Numbered from the stretch's first letter, positions 7,679 through 16,159 are shown. The stretch is 64,000 nucleotides of DNA from Shinella sp. SUS2 (GCF_001262505.1 NZ_KQ410726.1:186001-250000); one strand, 5' to 3'. The notes: generated by a model from the sequence alone, not told the origin. Translations and numbers: made by a program.

Positions 7679-8995
7679 ATGGTTCGGGAAACGGGTGCCA
7701 AGGACAAGAAGTGGACCAGCCGCGGTTACGCGATCGCCGGCTATGCGACGGTCTTCGTGCTGCTCGGCGGCATGGGCGCCTGGGCCGCGCTGACGCGCAT
7801 CAACGGCGCGGTCGTCGCCGGCGGCATCATCGAGGTCGCCAGCAACCGCCAGATCGTGCAGCACCTGACGGGCGGCGTGGTCGGCGATATCCGCGTCAAG
7901 GAAGGTGATGCCGTGAAGGCGGGCGACGTGCTGATGCGCCTCGACGACACCTTCGACCGCTCCGAGCTTGCCGTCATCGAAGGCCAGCTCTTCAGCCTGC
8001 TCGGCACGGCGGCGCGCCTGCAGGCGGAGCAGGACGAGAAGACCGAGATCAGCTTCGATCCCGAACTGCTCAAGGCCGTTGCCACCGATCCGGAGGCGGC
8101 TGAAATCGTCGCCGGCCAGAAGCGGCTGATGGCTGCCCGCGCCGAAACGCGCGGCAAGCAGGCCGGCCAGCTTCAGGAGAAGAAGGCGCAGATCGCCAAG
8201 CAGAACGAGGGCCTGGAAAGCCGCATCAAGGCGCTGGAAACCCAGCTCGGCCTGATCGGCAAGGAGCTGGAGGCCCAGAACAAGCTGCTCGCCCAGTCGC
8301 TGACCAATGCCAGCCGCGTGCTGGCGCTGCAGCGGGAAGAGGCGGAAATCCTCGGCACGATCAGCCAGGCCCGCGCCAATATCGCGGAAAATGCCGGCCG
8401 CGTTGCCGAGATCGAGATCGCCATCCTCAACATCCATTCGACGGTGCGCGAGGAAGCGACGACAGCGCTGCGCGAGATCGAGGCGAAGGTCGCCGAGCTC
8501 AAGGAAAACCGCAACGCCAAGCTGGAGACGCTGAGCCGCATGGACATCACCGCGCCGATGGCCGGCGTCGTGCTCGGCATGCAGGTCCACGCGCTGCGCT
8601 CGGTCATCCGCCCGGCCGACCCGCTGCTCTACATCATCCCGCAGGAGCAGGACCTCATCATCACCACGCAGATCTCGCCGACGCAGATCGATCAGGTCCA
8701 TATCGGCCAGAAGGCGCATATCCGCTTCGCCGCCTTCGATCACCGCTCGACGCCGGAAATCTTCGGCCATGTGACGAAGGTCGCCGCCGACGTGCTCGCC
8801 GACCAGCGCACCGGCGCCACCTACTACAAGGCGGAGATCAAGCCGGACAGCGGCGAGATGGCCAAGCTCGGCGACAAGCACGTCATGCCGGGCATGCCGG
8901 TGGAAACCTTCATTCAGACCTCCGAGCGCTCGCCGCTGGAATATCTGGTGAAGCCGCTCGCCGACTATTTCGCCAAGGCATTCCGGGAGAGATGA
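7679..8995 (+). CDS. prsE: Type I secretion membrane-fusion protein, HlyD/PrsE family
   Basis: A 438-residue periplasmic adaptor that joins the inner-membrane ABC exporter to an outer-membrane TolC channel. One transmembrane helix (about 18-38) follows a short cytoplasmic N-terminus. The lipoyl half-motif VVGDIRVKEGDAVKAGDVL (about 67-85), a long coiled coil (about 110-290) and the second half-motif ITAPMAGVVLGM follow in the standard order. The C-terminal barrel ends with GMPVETFI and a hydrophobic tail, as in HlyD. It is co-transcribed with the upstream ABC gene. Its likely clients are the RTX proteins at 2885-4261 and 13959-14879, by proximity. Confidence 0.9.
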   Translation: MVRETGAKDKKWTSRGYAIAGYATVFVLLGGMGAWAALTRINGAVVAGGIIEVASNRQIVQHLTGGVVGDIRVKEGDAVKAGDVLMRLDDTFDRSELAVIEGQLFSLLGTAARLQAEQDEKTEISFDPELLKAVATDPEAAEIVAGQKRLMAARAETRGKQAGQLQEKKAQIAKQNEGLESRIKALETQLGLIGKELEAQNKLLAQSLTNASRVLALQREEAEILGTISQARANIAENAGRVAEIEIAILNIHSTVREEATTALREIEAKVAELKENRNAKLETLSRMDITAPMAGVVLGMQVHALRSVIRPADPLLYIIPQEQDLIITTQISPTQIDQVHIGQKAHIRFAAFDHRSTPEIFGHVTKVAADVLADQRTGATYYKAEIKPDSGEMAKLGDKHVMPGMPVETFIQTSERSPLEYLVKPLADYFAKAFRER

Positions 8996-9103
8996 ATCGG
9001 TCGGGAAGTGGAGAGAAGGCGTAATTTTCGGTAAATTTAGCGGGTTGAAACATTCGTCCCCGAGGCGTAGGGCGAGCGGAAGAACAATTCGTGGAGTAAA
9101 ACC

Positions 9104-10066
9104 GTGAAAGCCATCGCCTCTCTTTCCGCCTTTGTCGGAAAGACCTTTGCCCTCTGGGTCATTCTTTTCGCCGTGCTCGGCTTCGTCCTTCCCGATACGT
9201 TCAAGCAACTGACGCCCTATATCGTCACCCTGCTTGGAATCATCATGTTCGGCATGGGCCTGACGCTGTCGCTGGATGACTTCAAGGAAGTCGCCAGGCG
9301 CCCGGTGGATGTCGGCATCGGCGTGGCCGCGCAGTTCCTTATCATGCCGATCGTCGCCGTGATCCTGACCATGATCATCCCCATGTCGCCGGAAGTCGCC
9401 GCGGGCGTCATCCTCGTCGGCTGCTGCCCGGGCGGCACGTCCAGCAATGTCATGACCTATCTGTCGAAGGGTGATGTCGCGCTCAGCGTCGCCTGCACCA
9501 GCGTGACGACGCTGGCGGCGCCGATCGTCACGCCTTTCCTCGTCTGGCTCTTCGCCAGCCAGTTCCTGCCGGTGGATGCCATGGCCATGTTCATCAGCAT
9601 CGTGAAGGTCATTCTCCTGCCGCTCGCGCTCGGCTTCCTGCTGCAGAAGCTGCTGCCCGGCATGGTAAAGGCGGCGGTTCCGGCCCTGCCGCTCGTCAGC
9701 GTCGTCGGCATCGTGCTCATCGTCGCTGCCGTCGTCGGCGCCAGCAAGGCGGCAATCGCCTCGTCGGGCCTGATGATCTTCGCCGTCGTCGTGCTGCACA
9801 ACGGGATCGGCTATTTGCTCGGCTACCTAGCCGCGCGCGCGTCCGGGCTTTCGGTCGCCAAGCGCAAGGCGATCGCCATCGAGGTCGGCATGCAGAACAG
9901 CGGCCTTGGCGCAGCGCTTGCCAACGCGCATTTTTCGCCGGTCGCCGCCGTTCCGAGCGCCATCTTCAGCGTCTGGCACAATATTTCCGGCGCGCTGATC
10001 GCGAACTACTTTTCGCAGGTACCGAACGACGAGGATGCCGGCCGGCTCGAGACGCAGGCGCGCTGA
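9104..10066 (+). CDS. Bile acid:sodium symporter (BASS) family transporter
   Basis: A 320-residue protein with about nine or ten hydrophobic helices. The conserved stretch GCCPGGTSSNVMTYLSKGD (about 106-124) is the BASS Na+-site motif, and IEVGMQNSGLGAALA (about 266-280) is the second crossover region. Family members import bile acids, pyruvate, pantothenate or other organic anions with Na+; the substrate here is unknown. The start is GTG at 9104 with GTGGAG seven bases upstream. It stands alone, downstream of the secretion operon and before a small membrane peptide gene. Confidence 0.88.
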   Translation: MKAIASLSAFVGKTFALWVILFAVLGFVLPDTFKQLTPYIVTLLGIIMFGMGLTLSLDDFKEVARRPVDVGIGVAAQFLIMPIVAVILTMIIPMSPEVAAGVILVGCCPGGTSSNVMTYLSKGDVALSVACTSVTTLAAPIVTPFLVWLFASQFLPVDAMAMFISIVKVILLPLALGFLLQKLLPGMVKAAVPALPLVSVVGIVLIVAAVVGASKAAIASSGLMIFAVVVLHNGIGYLLGYLAARASGLSVAKRKAIAIEVGMQNSGLGAALANAHFSPVAAVPSAIFSVWHNISGALIANYFSQVPNDEDAGRLETQAR

Positions 10067-10167
10067 TCGCCGAGGGAGAGAGGGCGTCCCTGACCAACCG
10101 CTGATGGAACAATTCGCTGCCTCGGCCATTTCCCGGTCAACACAACGGTTTGGGAAAGGAAACTTCG

Positions 10168-10245
10168 ATGGCTCGGGCTTTGATCCTCTGGTTGATGGGC
10201 GTTCCGCTTTTCGTCGTGCTCCTGCTCTGGTACTTCTTCTTCTGA
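10168..10245 (+). CDS. 25-residue single-helix membrane peptide
   Basis: The reading frame MARALILWLMGVPLFVVLLL plus a short WYFFF end is one hydrophobic helix. AAAGGAAA lies at proper distance before the ATG, and a strong terminator follows within 20 bases, so this is a well-formed mini-gene. I recall similar very short MARA-type peptides in other rhizobial genomes, annotated as hypothetical. Its role is unknown; such peptides often bind larger membrane complexes or respond to stress. It is too short for most gene finders. Confidence 0.6.
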   Translation: MARALILWLMGVPLFVVLLLWYFFF

Positions 10246-10260
10246 GCGCACGACACAGGA

Positions 10261-10287
10261 AAAAGGGGCCGTAGCGGCCCCTTTTTT
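10261..10287 (+). terminator. Strong rho-independent terminator
   Basis: AAGGGGCC and GGCCCCTT flank GTAGC, followed by a run of six Ts and preceded by a run of As, so it can work in both directions. It ends the small-peptide transcript. Confidence 0.92.
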
Positions 10288-10307
10288 GTTCTCGAAGCTG
10301 ACGCAGT

Positions 10308-10447
10308 CCCTCATCCACCTGCCGGCACCTTCTCCCCGCAAGCGGGAAGAAGGGATATGCCGCGCCGCCATGGATGTCCGGGAAACCCTTGCCTCCCTTT
10401 CCTTCTCCCCGCTTGCGGGGAGAAGGTCGCGGCAGCGGGATGAGGGG
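10308..10447. repeat. RIME-like mosaic intergenic repeat (copy 1)
   Basis: A 140-base element bounded by CCCTCATCC (10308) and GGATGAGGGG (10438). It contains two internal palindromes, CTTCTCCCCGCAAGCGGGA and its relative CTTCTCCCCGCTTGCGGGG. This is the architecture of the Rhizobium-specific intergenic mosaic elements (RIME). It lies between the 25-residue peptide and the end of cysN and may also end the cys transcript. Confidence 0.8.
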
Positions 10448-10461
10448 TCTTGCGCTAAACC

Positions 10462-11955
10462 CTATTCGTCGAGATCCGCCAGGATTTCCGCCGCCCGGCC
10501 GACACTGGTGTGGCGCACGTCCACGTCCTGACGGCGGCTCGCGAAGAGTTCTGTCGCCATGATCTTTTCGGCCAGATCGGCCGGCAGGGAGAGCAGCACG
10601 CGCTGGTCGTCCTTGTGGATGCCGCCGAGTTCCGAGCGGCGTCCGGTGATCATGCCGCCGGCCACCGTGTTGTTGGTGTCGGGGTCGATCAGGATGAAGG
10701 CACCGGTCGTGCGGTTCTGCTCGTAGGTGTCGAAGATCGCCTGTTCGTCGAAGGTGAGATGCACCTTGCCGATGGCGTTCATGCCAAGCTTTTCGGCCGA
10801 ACTCCACTTCGAGGTTTTGAGGTCGAGCTGGCTTATCGGATCGACGCTGACGCGCTGGCGGCGCGAGCCGCTCTTCAGCCAGTAACGCTTGCCGGGTTCG
10901 ATGCCCTCGGGCTGGAGCGCGACGAGCTGCGCGTCAAAACCGCGGCCGGTCATCGGCTGGCTGTCGATGGCGACGATCATGTCGCCGCGCGAAACGTCCA
11001 CCTGGCGGTCGAGCACCAGCGTGATGGCATCGCCCGCGACGGCGGCGTTGCGCACGAGGTCGAAGGTGACGATCTTGGTGACGTTCGCCACCATGCCGGA
11101 GGGCAGGATGACCACGCTGTCGCCCGGCTTCACCGAGCCGCCGGCAACCGTGCCCTGATAGCCACGAAAGCTTTCGCCGGGGCGGGAGACGCGCTGCACC
11201 GGCAGGCGGAAGCCGACCGTCTGGTTCGAGCGGGTGGTGGCCTTCTCCAGCGTCTCGACCAGCGTCGGGCCGTCATACCAGGGCATGGCGGCGCTGCCGT
11301 CATAGACGACGTTCTCGCCCTTCAGCGCCGACATCGGAATGGCGGTGATCTGCTTGACACCGAGCGTCAGCGCGAATTCCTTGAAATCGTGCGTGATCTG
11401 CTCGAAACGGGCGCGCTCGTAGTTGGTCAGGTCGATCTTGTTGACGGCGAGCACGAACTGCCGGATGCCCATCAGCGAGGCGATGGTCGCGTGGCGGCGC
11501 GTCTGTTCGAGGATGCCGGCACGGGCGTCGACCAGCAGAACGGCAAGGTCGGCCGTCGAAGCGCCGGTCGCCATGTTGCGGGTATATTGCTCGTGGCCGG
11601 GCGTGTCGGCGACGATGAACGAGCGGCGGTCCGTCGAGAAGTAGCGATAGGCGACGTCGATGGTGATGCCCTGTTCGCGCTCGGCCTGGAGGCCGTCGAG
11701 CAGCAGGGCGAAATCGGGCAGGCCGAGGTCGTTCTGCTTGCCGGAACTATCACGCTCCAGCGTCGCGGCCTGGTCTTCCTTGACGGCCTTGGTGTCCCAG
11801 AGCAGGCGGCCGATCAGCGTCGACTTGCCGTCGTCGACCGAGCCGCAGGTGATGAGGCGAAGCGGGCGGGAATCGCGGATCGCCCGAACCTGATCAATGG
11901 CCGGCTCTTCTACGGGGAGAAGCACTTCGGCGGTTGCAGTGGCGGAAACGGTCAT
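10462..11955 (-). CDS. cysN: Sulfate adenylyltransferase subunit 1 (GTPase)
   Basis: The 497-residue regulatory subunit of ATP sulfurylase, which couples GTP hydrolysis to the formation of adenosine 5'-phosphosulfate. G1 is GSVDDGKST (38-46), G3 is DTPGH (117-121) and G4 is NKID (172-175), followed by EF-Tu-like beta-barrel domains. It ends after domain 3, so it lacks the APS kinase (CysC) fusion found in NodQ-type proteins. That agrees with an APS reductase upstream, which needs no PAPS. It begins one base after the cysD stop codon and is the last gene of cysH-cysD-cysN. Confidence 0.96.
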   Translation of the reverse strand: MTVSATATAEVLLPVEEPAIDQVRAIRDSRPLRLITCGSVDDGKSTLIGRLLWDTKAVKEDQAATLERDSSGKQNDLGLPDFALLLDGLQAEREQGITIDVAYRYFSTDRRSFIVADTPGHEQYTRNMATGASTADLAVLLVDARAGILEQTRRHATIASLMGIRQFVLAVNKIDLTNYERARFEQITHDFKEFALTLGVKQITAIPMSALKGENVVYDGSAAMPWYDGPTLVETLEKATTRSNQTVGFRLPVQRVSRPGESFRGYQGTVAGGSVKPGDSVVILPSGMVANVTKIVTFDLVRNAAVAGDAITLVLDRQVDVSRGDMIVAIDSQPMTGRGFDAQLVALQPEGIEPGKRYWLKSGSRRQRVSVDPISQLDLKTSKWSSAEKLGMNAIGKVHLTFDEQAIFDTYEQNRTTGAFILIDPDTNNTVAGGMITGRRSELGGIHKDDQRVLLSLPADLAEKIMATELFASRRQDVDVRHTSVGRAAEILADLDE

Positions 11956-11956
11956 C

Positions 11957-12910
11957 TCAGAAATACCCTTCGCGTTTCTTCTTTTCCATGGAGCCGGACT
12001 GGTCGCGGTCGATCGCGCGGCCCTGACGTTCGGAGACGGTGGCGGTCTCCAGTTCAGTGATGATGTCGTCGAGCGTCGTGGCTTGCGAGCGGATCGCCCC
12101 GGTCAGCGGGAAGCAGCCGAGCGTGCGGAAGCGGATGACGCCTTCCTGCTTGACTTCGCCGGGCAAGAGTTCGAGGCGCGGATCCTCGGCGAGGATCATC
12201 ATGCCGTCGCGCTCCACGTAAGGCCGCTTCTCCGCGAAATAGAGCGGTACGATCGGGATGTCTTCGGCCTGGATGTAGCGCCAGATGTCGACCTCGGTCC
12301 AGTTGGACAGCGGGAAGGCGCGCACGCTTTCGCCCTGGCGGATCATGCCGTTATAGACGTTCCACAGTTCCGGGCGCTGGTTGCGCGGATCCCAGCGATG
12401 GTCCGGCGTGCGGAAGGAGTAGATGCGCTCCTTGGCGCGCGAGGCTTCCTCGTCGCGCCGCGCGCCGCCGAAGGCCGCGTCGAACTTGCCGGCGTCGAGC
12501 GCATGGCGCAGCGCCTCGGTCTTCATGATGTCCGTATAGAGCGCGGAACCATGGGTGAAGGGCGTGACGTTCTCAGCCGCGCCGCGCGGATTGACGTGCT
12601 CGATCAGGTCGAGGTCGTAGTCCTTCACGATCTTGTCGCGGAAGGTGATCATCTCGGCGAATTTCCAGCCCGTGTTGACGTGCAGCAGCGGGAAGGGCAC
12701 GCGGCCGGGATAGAAGGCCTTGCGCGCCAGATGCAGGAGAACCGAGGAATCCTTGCCGATCGAGTAGAGCATCACCGGCCTTTCGAACTCGGCGGCGACT
12801 TCGCGGAAGATGTGGATCGCTTCGTTTTCCAGCGCCTTCAGATGCGGATCGAGCGGGGGCTTGGGCGTTGCGTTGTGCTTCGCTTCCGCTTCGTGACGGG
12901 TATCGGACAT
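11957..12910 (-). CDS. cysD: Sulfate adenylyltransferase subunit 2
   Basis: The 317-residue catalytic subunit of ATP sulfurylase, an N-type ATP pyrophosphatase. The PP-motif is [18 protein letters not shown] (about 49-66). [16 protein letters not shown] and the C-terminal GCFPLTGA further identify CysD. I start at the ATG 12910, which gives the usual family length and has GGAG upstream; the open frame extends to 13042 but has no family support. It partners with CysN encoded directly downstream. Confidence 0.95.
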   Translation of the reverse strand: MSDTRHEAEAKHNATPKPPLDPHLKALENEAIHIFREVAAEFERPVMLYSIGKDSSVLLHLARKAFYPGRVPFPLLHVNTGWKFAEMITFRDKIVKDYDLDLIEHVNPRGAAENVTPFTHGSALYTDIMKTEALRHALDAGKFDAAFGGARRDEEASRAKERIYSFRTPDHRWDPRNQRPELWNVYNGMIRQGESVRAFPLSNWTEVDIWRYIQAEDIPIVPLYFAEKRPYVERDGMMILAEDPRLELLPGEVKQEGVIRFRTLGCFPLTGAIRSQATTLDDIITELETATVSERQGRAIDRDQSGSMEKKKREGYF

Positions 12911-12957
12911 GAAAGGGGTAACTCCGGATAACTGTGCCTGTCGAGGCGAATGGTTTT

Positions 12958-13707
12958 TTAAAGGGCGCTCGATTCGAGGGAGGGGAGTGCCGATTCGGGA
13001 ACGTGCAGGCCGCATTCGCGCTTTTCGTCGTTTTCCCACCACCAGCGGCCGGCCCGTTCGGGTTCGCCCGGCTTGATGGCGCGCGTACAGGGCTCGCAGC
13101 CGATCGAGGGATAACCGCGCTTGTGCATCGGGTTCACCGGAACGGCATTGTCGGCCACATAGGCGTTAATGCGCTCGATATCCCAATCCGCCAGCGGGTT
13201 GATCTTGATCAGGCCCCGTTCCGCGTCGAACTCCGCGAACGGCGTGTCGGCACGGTTGCCGGACTGGCCGCGGCGAAGGCCGGTGATCCAGAAGGATGCC
13301 CCTTCGAGTGCGCGCGCAAGCGGCTTCAGCTTGCGCACGCCACAACAGGCGTGGCGGGCTTCGACGCTCTCGTAGAAGCCGTTGAGGCCGTATTGCGCGG
13401 CATAGGCGTCGATATCCTCCTTACGGGGATGATAGCGCGTGATGGTGATGCCGTACTGGTCCTCGGTCTCGCCGATGAGATCGACGGTCTCCTTGAAGAG
13501 CCGGCCGGTCTCCAGCGTCGAAACGTCGATCGGCAGGCGTCCGGTGCCGATGGCGGCGGTGATCACCTGGTCCTCGATGCCGAGGCTGGTGGTGAACACG
13601 GCGCGCCCGCCCAGCCCGGCCACCAGCGCAAGACGGCCGGCAAGGTCGAGTTCGGCGAGTTTGTCATTCAGGGCCTGCGCGGTCCCGTTTCCGGTAAGAG
13701 CAGTCAT
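12958..13707 (-). CDS. cysH: APS/PAPS reductase with an iron-sulfur-type Cys set
   Basis: A 249-residue thioredoxin- or glutathione-dependent reductase that makes sulfite. The catalytic Cys232 lies in the ECGLH tail. Four more cysteines, Cys121-Cys122 (HACCGVRK) and Cys204/Cys207 (GCEPC), are the 4Fe-4S ligands that mark enzymes using APS directly, as in most plant-associated alphaproteobacteria. That fits the absence of cysC. The start 13707 gives the usual length, with AAAGG upstream. It is the first gene of the operon; 47 bases separate it from cysD. Confidence 0.93.
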   Translation of the reverse strand: MTALTGNGTAQALNDKLAELDLAGRLALVAGLGGRAVFTTSLGIEDQVITAAIGTGRLPIDVSTLETGRLFKETVDLIGETEDQYGITITRYHPRKEDIDAYAAQYGLNGFYESVEARHACCGVRKLKPLARALEGASFWITGLRRGQSGNRADTPFAEFDAERGLIKINPLADWDIERINAYVADNAVPVNPMHKRGYPSIGCEPCTRAIKPGEPERAGRWWWENDEKRECGLHVPESALPSLESSAL

Positions 13708-13875
13708 TCGTTCGGTGCCTTTATGAGAAGTTGCCGGATTATCGCAGCCTTGTCCCCGGCGAGACAGCAAAACGGATTTCTGAAACACCGGCGCGGGAGC
13801 AAATATCTCTCCATCTCGCGCCACGGGCAGAAATCCTGCCGCCTTGGATCGACGCCGAGAGGGGCTTTAAAAAAC

Positions 13876-13904
13876 TTGACATAAAAAATCAGATTTAATA
13901 GCTG
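13876..13904 (+). promoter_or_regulatory. Possible promoter of the HasA-like RTX gene
   Basis: A perfect -35 TTGACA (13876-13881) sits in an AT-rich island unlike its surroundings, about 80 bases before the start codon. A weak -10 (TAGCTG, 13899-13904) lies 17 bases on. The poor -10 suggests an activator or an alternative arrangement. Confidence 0.35.
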
Positions 13905-13958
13905 AGTATCAAATTCAGGTATTATGCGCGCGTGCGCCCGACAGGAAGGAACGAGCAA

Positions 13959-14879
13959 ATGGCGATCAAGATTTCGGTCAAGGATGCGAACAAGGATGGC
14001 AAGGGCATCAATTTCGGCTCTTACCTCACCAACTTCGACAAGACCTACCTCCGCGATGGCTACGGCTCCTTCAACAGCACGGACCCGATGGCCATGAGCG
14101 GCACGCAATACGCCAGCACCAATGCCAAGGACTATGGCGTCGTGCTCACCTCCGGCAAGGCGAAGTGGGACTACGATCTGGCGACCCACAAGATCTCCGG
14201 CTCGCTGAACGCAATCACCTTCGGCAACAAGGTCGAGCTCGTCGGTTCCCGCTTCAAGTCGGTCTCCGATATCGAGATCACCGGCCTCAACGTGACGGAC
14301 AAGACCCTCAGCGGCAAGATTCTGAGCGACATCATGGGCGGCAAGAACACCGATGGCGGCGCGACGACCAGCCTCGAAAAGATCCTCAAGGCAAATGCCA
14401 TCGAGTTCTCCGGCAGCACCGGCAGCGATACCTTCACCGGTTTCGGCAAGGCCGACAAGATCTCCGGCAACAACGGCAACGACACGCTGAAAGGCGGCGG
14501 CGGCAACGACACGATTTCCGGCGGCTCGGGCAATGACAAGCTCTATGGCGATTCCGGCAACGACAAGCTTTCGGGCGGGACCGGCAACGACACGCTCGAC
14601 GGCGGTACGGGCAATGACAGGCTGACCGGCGGCTCCGGCAACGATGTCTTCATCTTCAAGAAGGGCCAGGGCAACGACACGATCACCGACTTCCAGGCCG
14701 GCAGCGCCAAGGGTGACGTGATCCGCCTCGACAAGTCGGTCCTGTCGAACTTCAACGACGTGCTTTCGCACGCCACCGAAAAGTCAGGCGATCTCGTCAT
14801 CGAATACGGCAAGAACAGCATCAAGCTCGAAGGCATCGACAAGGCAGACCTTCACGCCAACGATTTCTTCTTCTTCTGA
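13959..14879 (+). CDS. RTX calcium-binding protein with HasA-like N-terminal domain
   Basis: A 306-residue protein without a classical signal peptide. Residues about 17-150 resemble the haemophore HasA in order: GTQYA (48-52), a Val-rich strand, then DYDLATHKISGSLNAITFG (71-89), which parallels the HasA segment with the Tyr/His haem loop. His77 aligns with the HasA His that supports the Tyr ligand, but a clear equivalent of HasA His32 is missing. RTX nonapeptides (GGSGNDKLY, GGTGNDTLD and others) cover about 151-245. The tail ANDFFFF is a typical type I secretion end. AAGGA precedes the ATG. Export by the PrsD/E-type system and haem or other ligand capture are inferences. Confidence 0.75.
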   Translation: MAIKISVKDANKDGKGINFGSYLTNFDKTYLRDGYGSFNSTDPMAMSGTQYASTNAKDYGVVLTSGKAKWDYDLATHKISGSLNAITFGNKVELVGSRFKSVSDIEITGLNVTDKTLSGKILSDIMGGKNTDGGATTSLEKILKANAIEFSGSTGSDTFTGFGKADKISGNNGNDTLKGGGGNDTISGGSGNDKLYGDSGNDKLSGGTGNDTLDGGTGNDRLTGGSGNDVFIFKKGQGNDTITDFQAGSAKGDVIRLDKSVLSNFNDVLSHATEKSGDLVIEYGKNSIKLEGIDKADLHANDFFFF

Positions 14880-14902
14880 GCCTCCGGTCGGAAGCGGACA
14901 GG

Positions 14903-14929
14903 AAGGGCCGGGCGATTGCCCGGCCTTTT
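14903..14929 (+). terminator. Rho-independent terminator of the HasA-like RTX gene
   Basis: GGCCGGGC (14906-14913) and GCCCGGCC (14918-14925) pair around GATT and are followed by TTTT. Confidence 0.9.
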
Positions 14930-14934
14930 CATTT

Positions 14935-14972
14935 GGGTAAGGCCGTTCAACTATCCTTGAACAGCCTTACCC
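14935..14972. promoter_or_regulatory. 16-base inverted repeat upstream of the DUF6152-like gene
   Basis: GGGTAAGGCCGTTCAA (14935-14950) and TTGAACAGCCTTACCC (14957-14972) match as an inverted repeat with one mismatch around CTATCC. There is no U run. It sits about 50 bases before the next start codon, so an operator or leader structure is more likely than a second terminator. Confidence 0.6.
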
Positions 14973-14991
14973 GGTGAGGCGTGTATCCTGT

Positions 14992-15012
14992 CTGTCGGGG
15001 CAGAACCGACAG
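14992..15012 (+). promoter_or_regulatory. Hairpin abutting a ribosome-binding site
   Basis: CTGTCGG (14992-14998) and CCGACAG (15006-15012) form a seven-base stem that ends at the first base of the GAGGAAA ribosome-binding site of the gene at 15024. It could tune translation. Confidence 0.4.
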
Positions 15013-15023
15013 AGGAAAATGCC

Positions 15024-15407
15024 ATGCAAGCTGCAACAACCAGAATGGTCGTCCTTGCCGCTGCCGCGTCGATGACCACTTTCGCCGCCTTCGCCCATCA
15101 CGGCTGGGGTTGGGCCGAAGAGGCGCAGAGCGACCTCACCGGCACGATCCGCACCGTGTCGATCGCACCGCCGCACCCCTCGCTGGACGTCGAAACGGCC
15201 TCGGACGGGGTGTGGAAGATCGAACTCGGCAATCCACGCCAGACGCAGCGGTCCGGCTTTGCCCAAGACTCGGCAAAGCCCGGCGACACGATCGTCGTCC
15301 TGGGCAACCGTTCGCTCGACCAGACGGAAAAGCGCATGAAGGCCGTGCGCATCACCGTTGCCGGAAAAGTCTTTGACATCTATCCCGAGCGCATTCAAAC
15401 GAACTGA
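15024..15407 (+). CDS. Exported DUF6152-like protein
   Basis: A 127-residue protein with a signal peptide (about 1-24, ending AFAHHG). The mature N-terminus starts HHGWGWAEE, and LTGTIRTVSIAPPHPSLDVE with WKIELGNPRQ follow the layout of the DUF6152 periplasmic family, small OB-like proteins often linked to copper or cytochrome loci. The His-His-Gly start could bind metal, which is inference. GAGGAAA precedes the ATG. Ten bases separate it from the next gene, a membrane protein, so they share a transcript. Confidence 0.7.
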   Translation: MQAATTRMVVLAAAASMTTFAAFAHHGWGWAEEAQSDLTGTIRTVSIAPPHPSLDVETASDGVWKIELGNPRQTQRSGFAQDSAKPGDTIVVLGNRSLDQTEKRMKAVRITVAGKVFDIYPERIQTN

Positions 15408-15417
15408 CGAGGCGGAC

Positions 15418-15888
15418 ATGGAGGCGCTCGCCTGGCTCTCGACGACGCCGGTCGCCGCCGCGCTGAAGACGTCCGGCACGTTCTATCTCCTCGTTAACGC
15501 CGCCCACATCCTGGCGATCGGCCTTGTCGTCGGCGCCATCCTGCCGCTCGATCTGCGCCTCATCGGCGTCTTGCGGACACCGCCGGTCGCGACCATCGGG
15601 CCGCTGTTGTCACGCACAGCAGGGATCGGCGTTGCCGCGGCGGTCGCGACCGGCCTTTGTCTCTTCTCCGTGCGTCCGCAGGAATACGCCGAAAACCCCG
15701 CCTTCCTCGCCAAGGTCGCGCTCATCGCCCTCGGCGTCCTCAATGCGGTTGTTCTGCACGCCCGCGGCGCGTGGCGCGGGGTGATCGAGACGGACAGCGT
15801 GCCGCCTCTCGTGCGCGCGCAGGCGCTGTTGTCGCTGGCCGTCTGGATCGGTGCGGTGTTGGCAGGGCGCTGGATCGCCTTCATCTGA
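15418..15888 (+). CDS. Four-helix integral membrane protein (DUF6644/DUF2214-like)
   Basis: A 156-residue protein with four hydrophobic helices (about 20-45, 58-80, 90-112, 130-152). The first contains LVNAAHILAIGLVVGAILPLD, where a membrane-embedded His suggests a cofactor or proton site. It pairs with the exported DUF6152-like protein upstream, a pairing I have seen in other proteobacteria. The ATG 15418 has GAGG at close spacing. Its last eight bases overlap the opposite-strand gene that follows. Confidence 0.65.
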   Translation: MEALAWLSTTPVAAALKTSGTFYLLVNAAHILAIGLVVGAILPLDLRLIGVLRTPPVATIGPLLSRTAGIGVAAAVATGLCLFSVRPQEYAENPAFLAKVALIALGVLNAVVLHARGAWRGVIETDSVPPLVRAQALLSLAVWIGAVLAGRWIAFI

Positions 15889-16159
15889 TTGTGCGCTCGG
15901 GGTCAGGCGTCAGGGTGCCCCAGCGCTCATCCCAAAGATCCTCCTCGTCGACGACGACCAGCTCGCGCGGTGCCGGCGCGCCGGCGATCACCTGCTCTGC
16001 GCCGGCGAGCGCCTCTTCGACGGGAATGGGGATCGTGTCGCGGCCCTGCGCCGGGTCGGTGAGGAAAGCGCAGGGACCGCCAAGGCCCTCGATGAGCGTG
16101 ACGACGAGGTCGGTCTCCTTGCGGATATGACGATGCGAAACCTTTTTGTAGATTGCCAC
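15881..16159 (-). CDS. Small hypothetical protein downstream of betA
   Basis: A 92-residue soluble protein. It reads GTG-started VAIYKKVSHRHIRKETDLVV and then an acidic C-terminal half with VVVDEEDLWDERW. I choose GTG 16159 because AGGGGGA lies six bases before it. No domain is recognised. It lies in the same direction as betA, 63 bases downstream, so it could be the tail of the bet operon. It overlaps the end of the membrane protein gene by eight bases. Confidence 0.55.
   Translation of the reverse strand: MAIYKKVSHRHIRKETDLVVTLIEGLGGPCAFLTDPAQGRDTIPIPVEEALAGAEQVIAGAPAPRELVVVDEEDLWDERWGTLTPDPERTIR

Noticed and set aside
5794..7707. A 637-residue open frame antisense to the secretion ATPase gene, and similarly long antisense frames at 7556-9799 and 47571-50249.
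   Set aside because: They are mirror frames of high-GC coding genes, rich in Arg, His and Asp, without domains or ribosome-binding sites. The sense genes are unambiguous.
10462..11955. A CysN-CysC (NodQ-like) fusion.
   Set aside because: The protein ends after the third GTPase-associated domain at 497 residues and no APS kinase P-loop follows.
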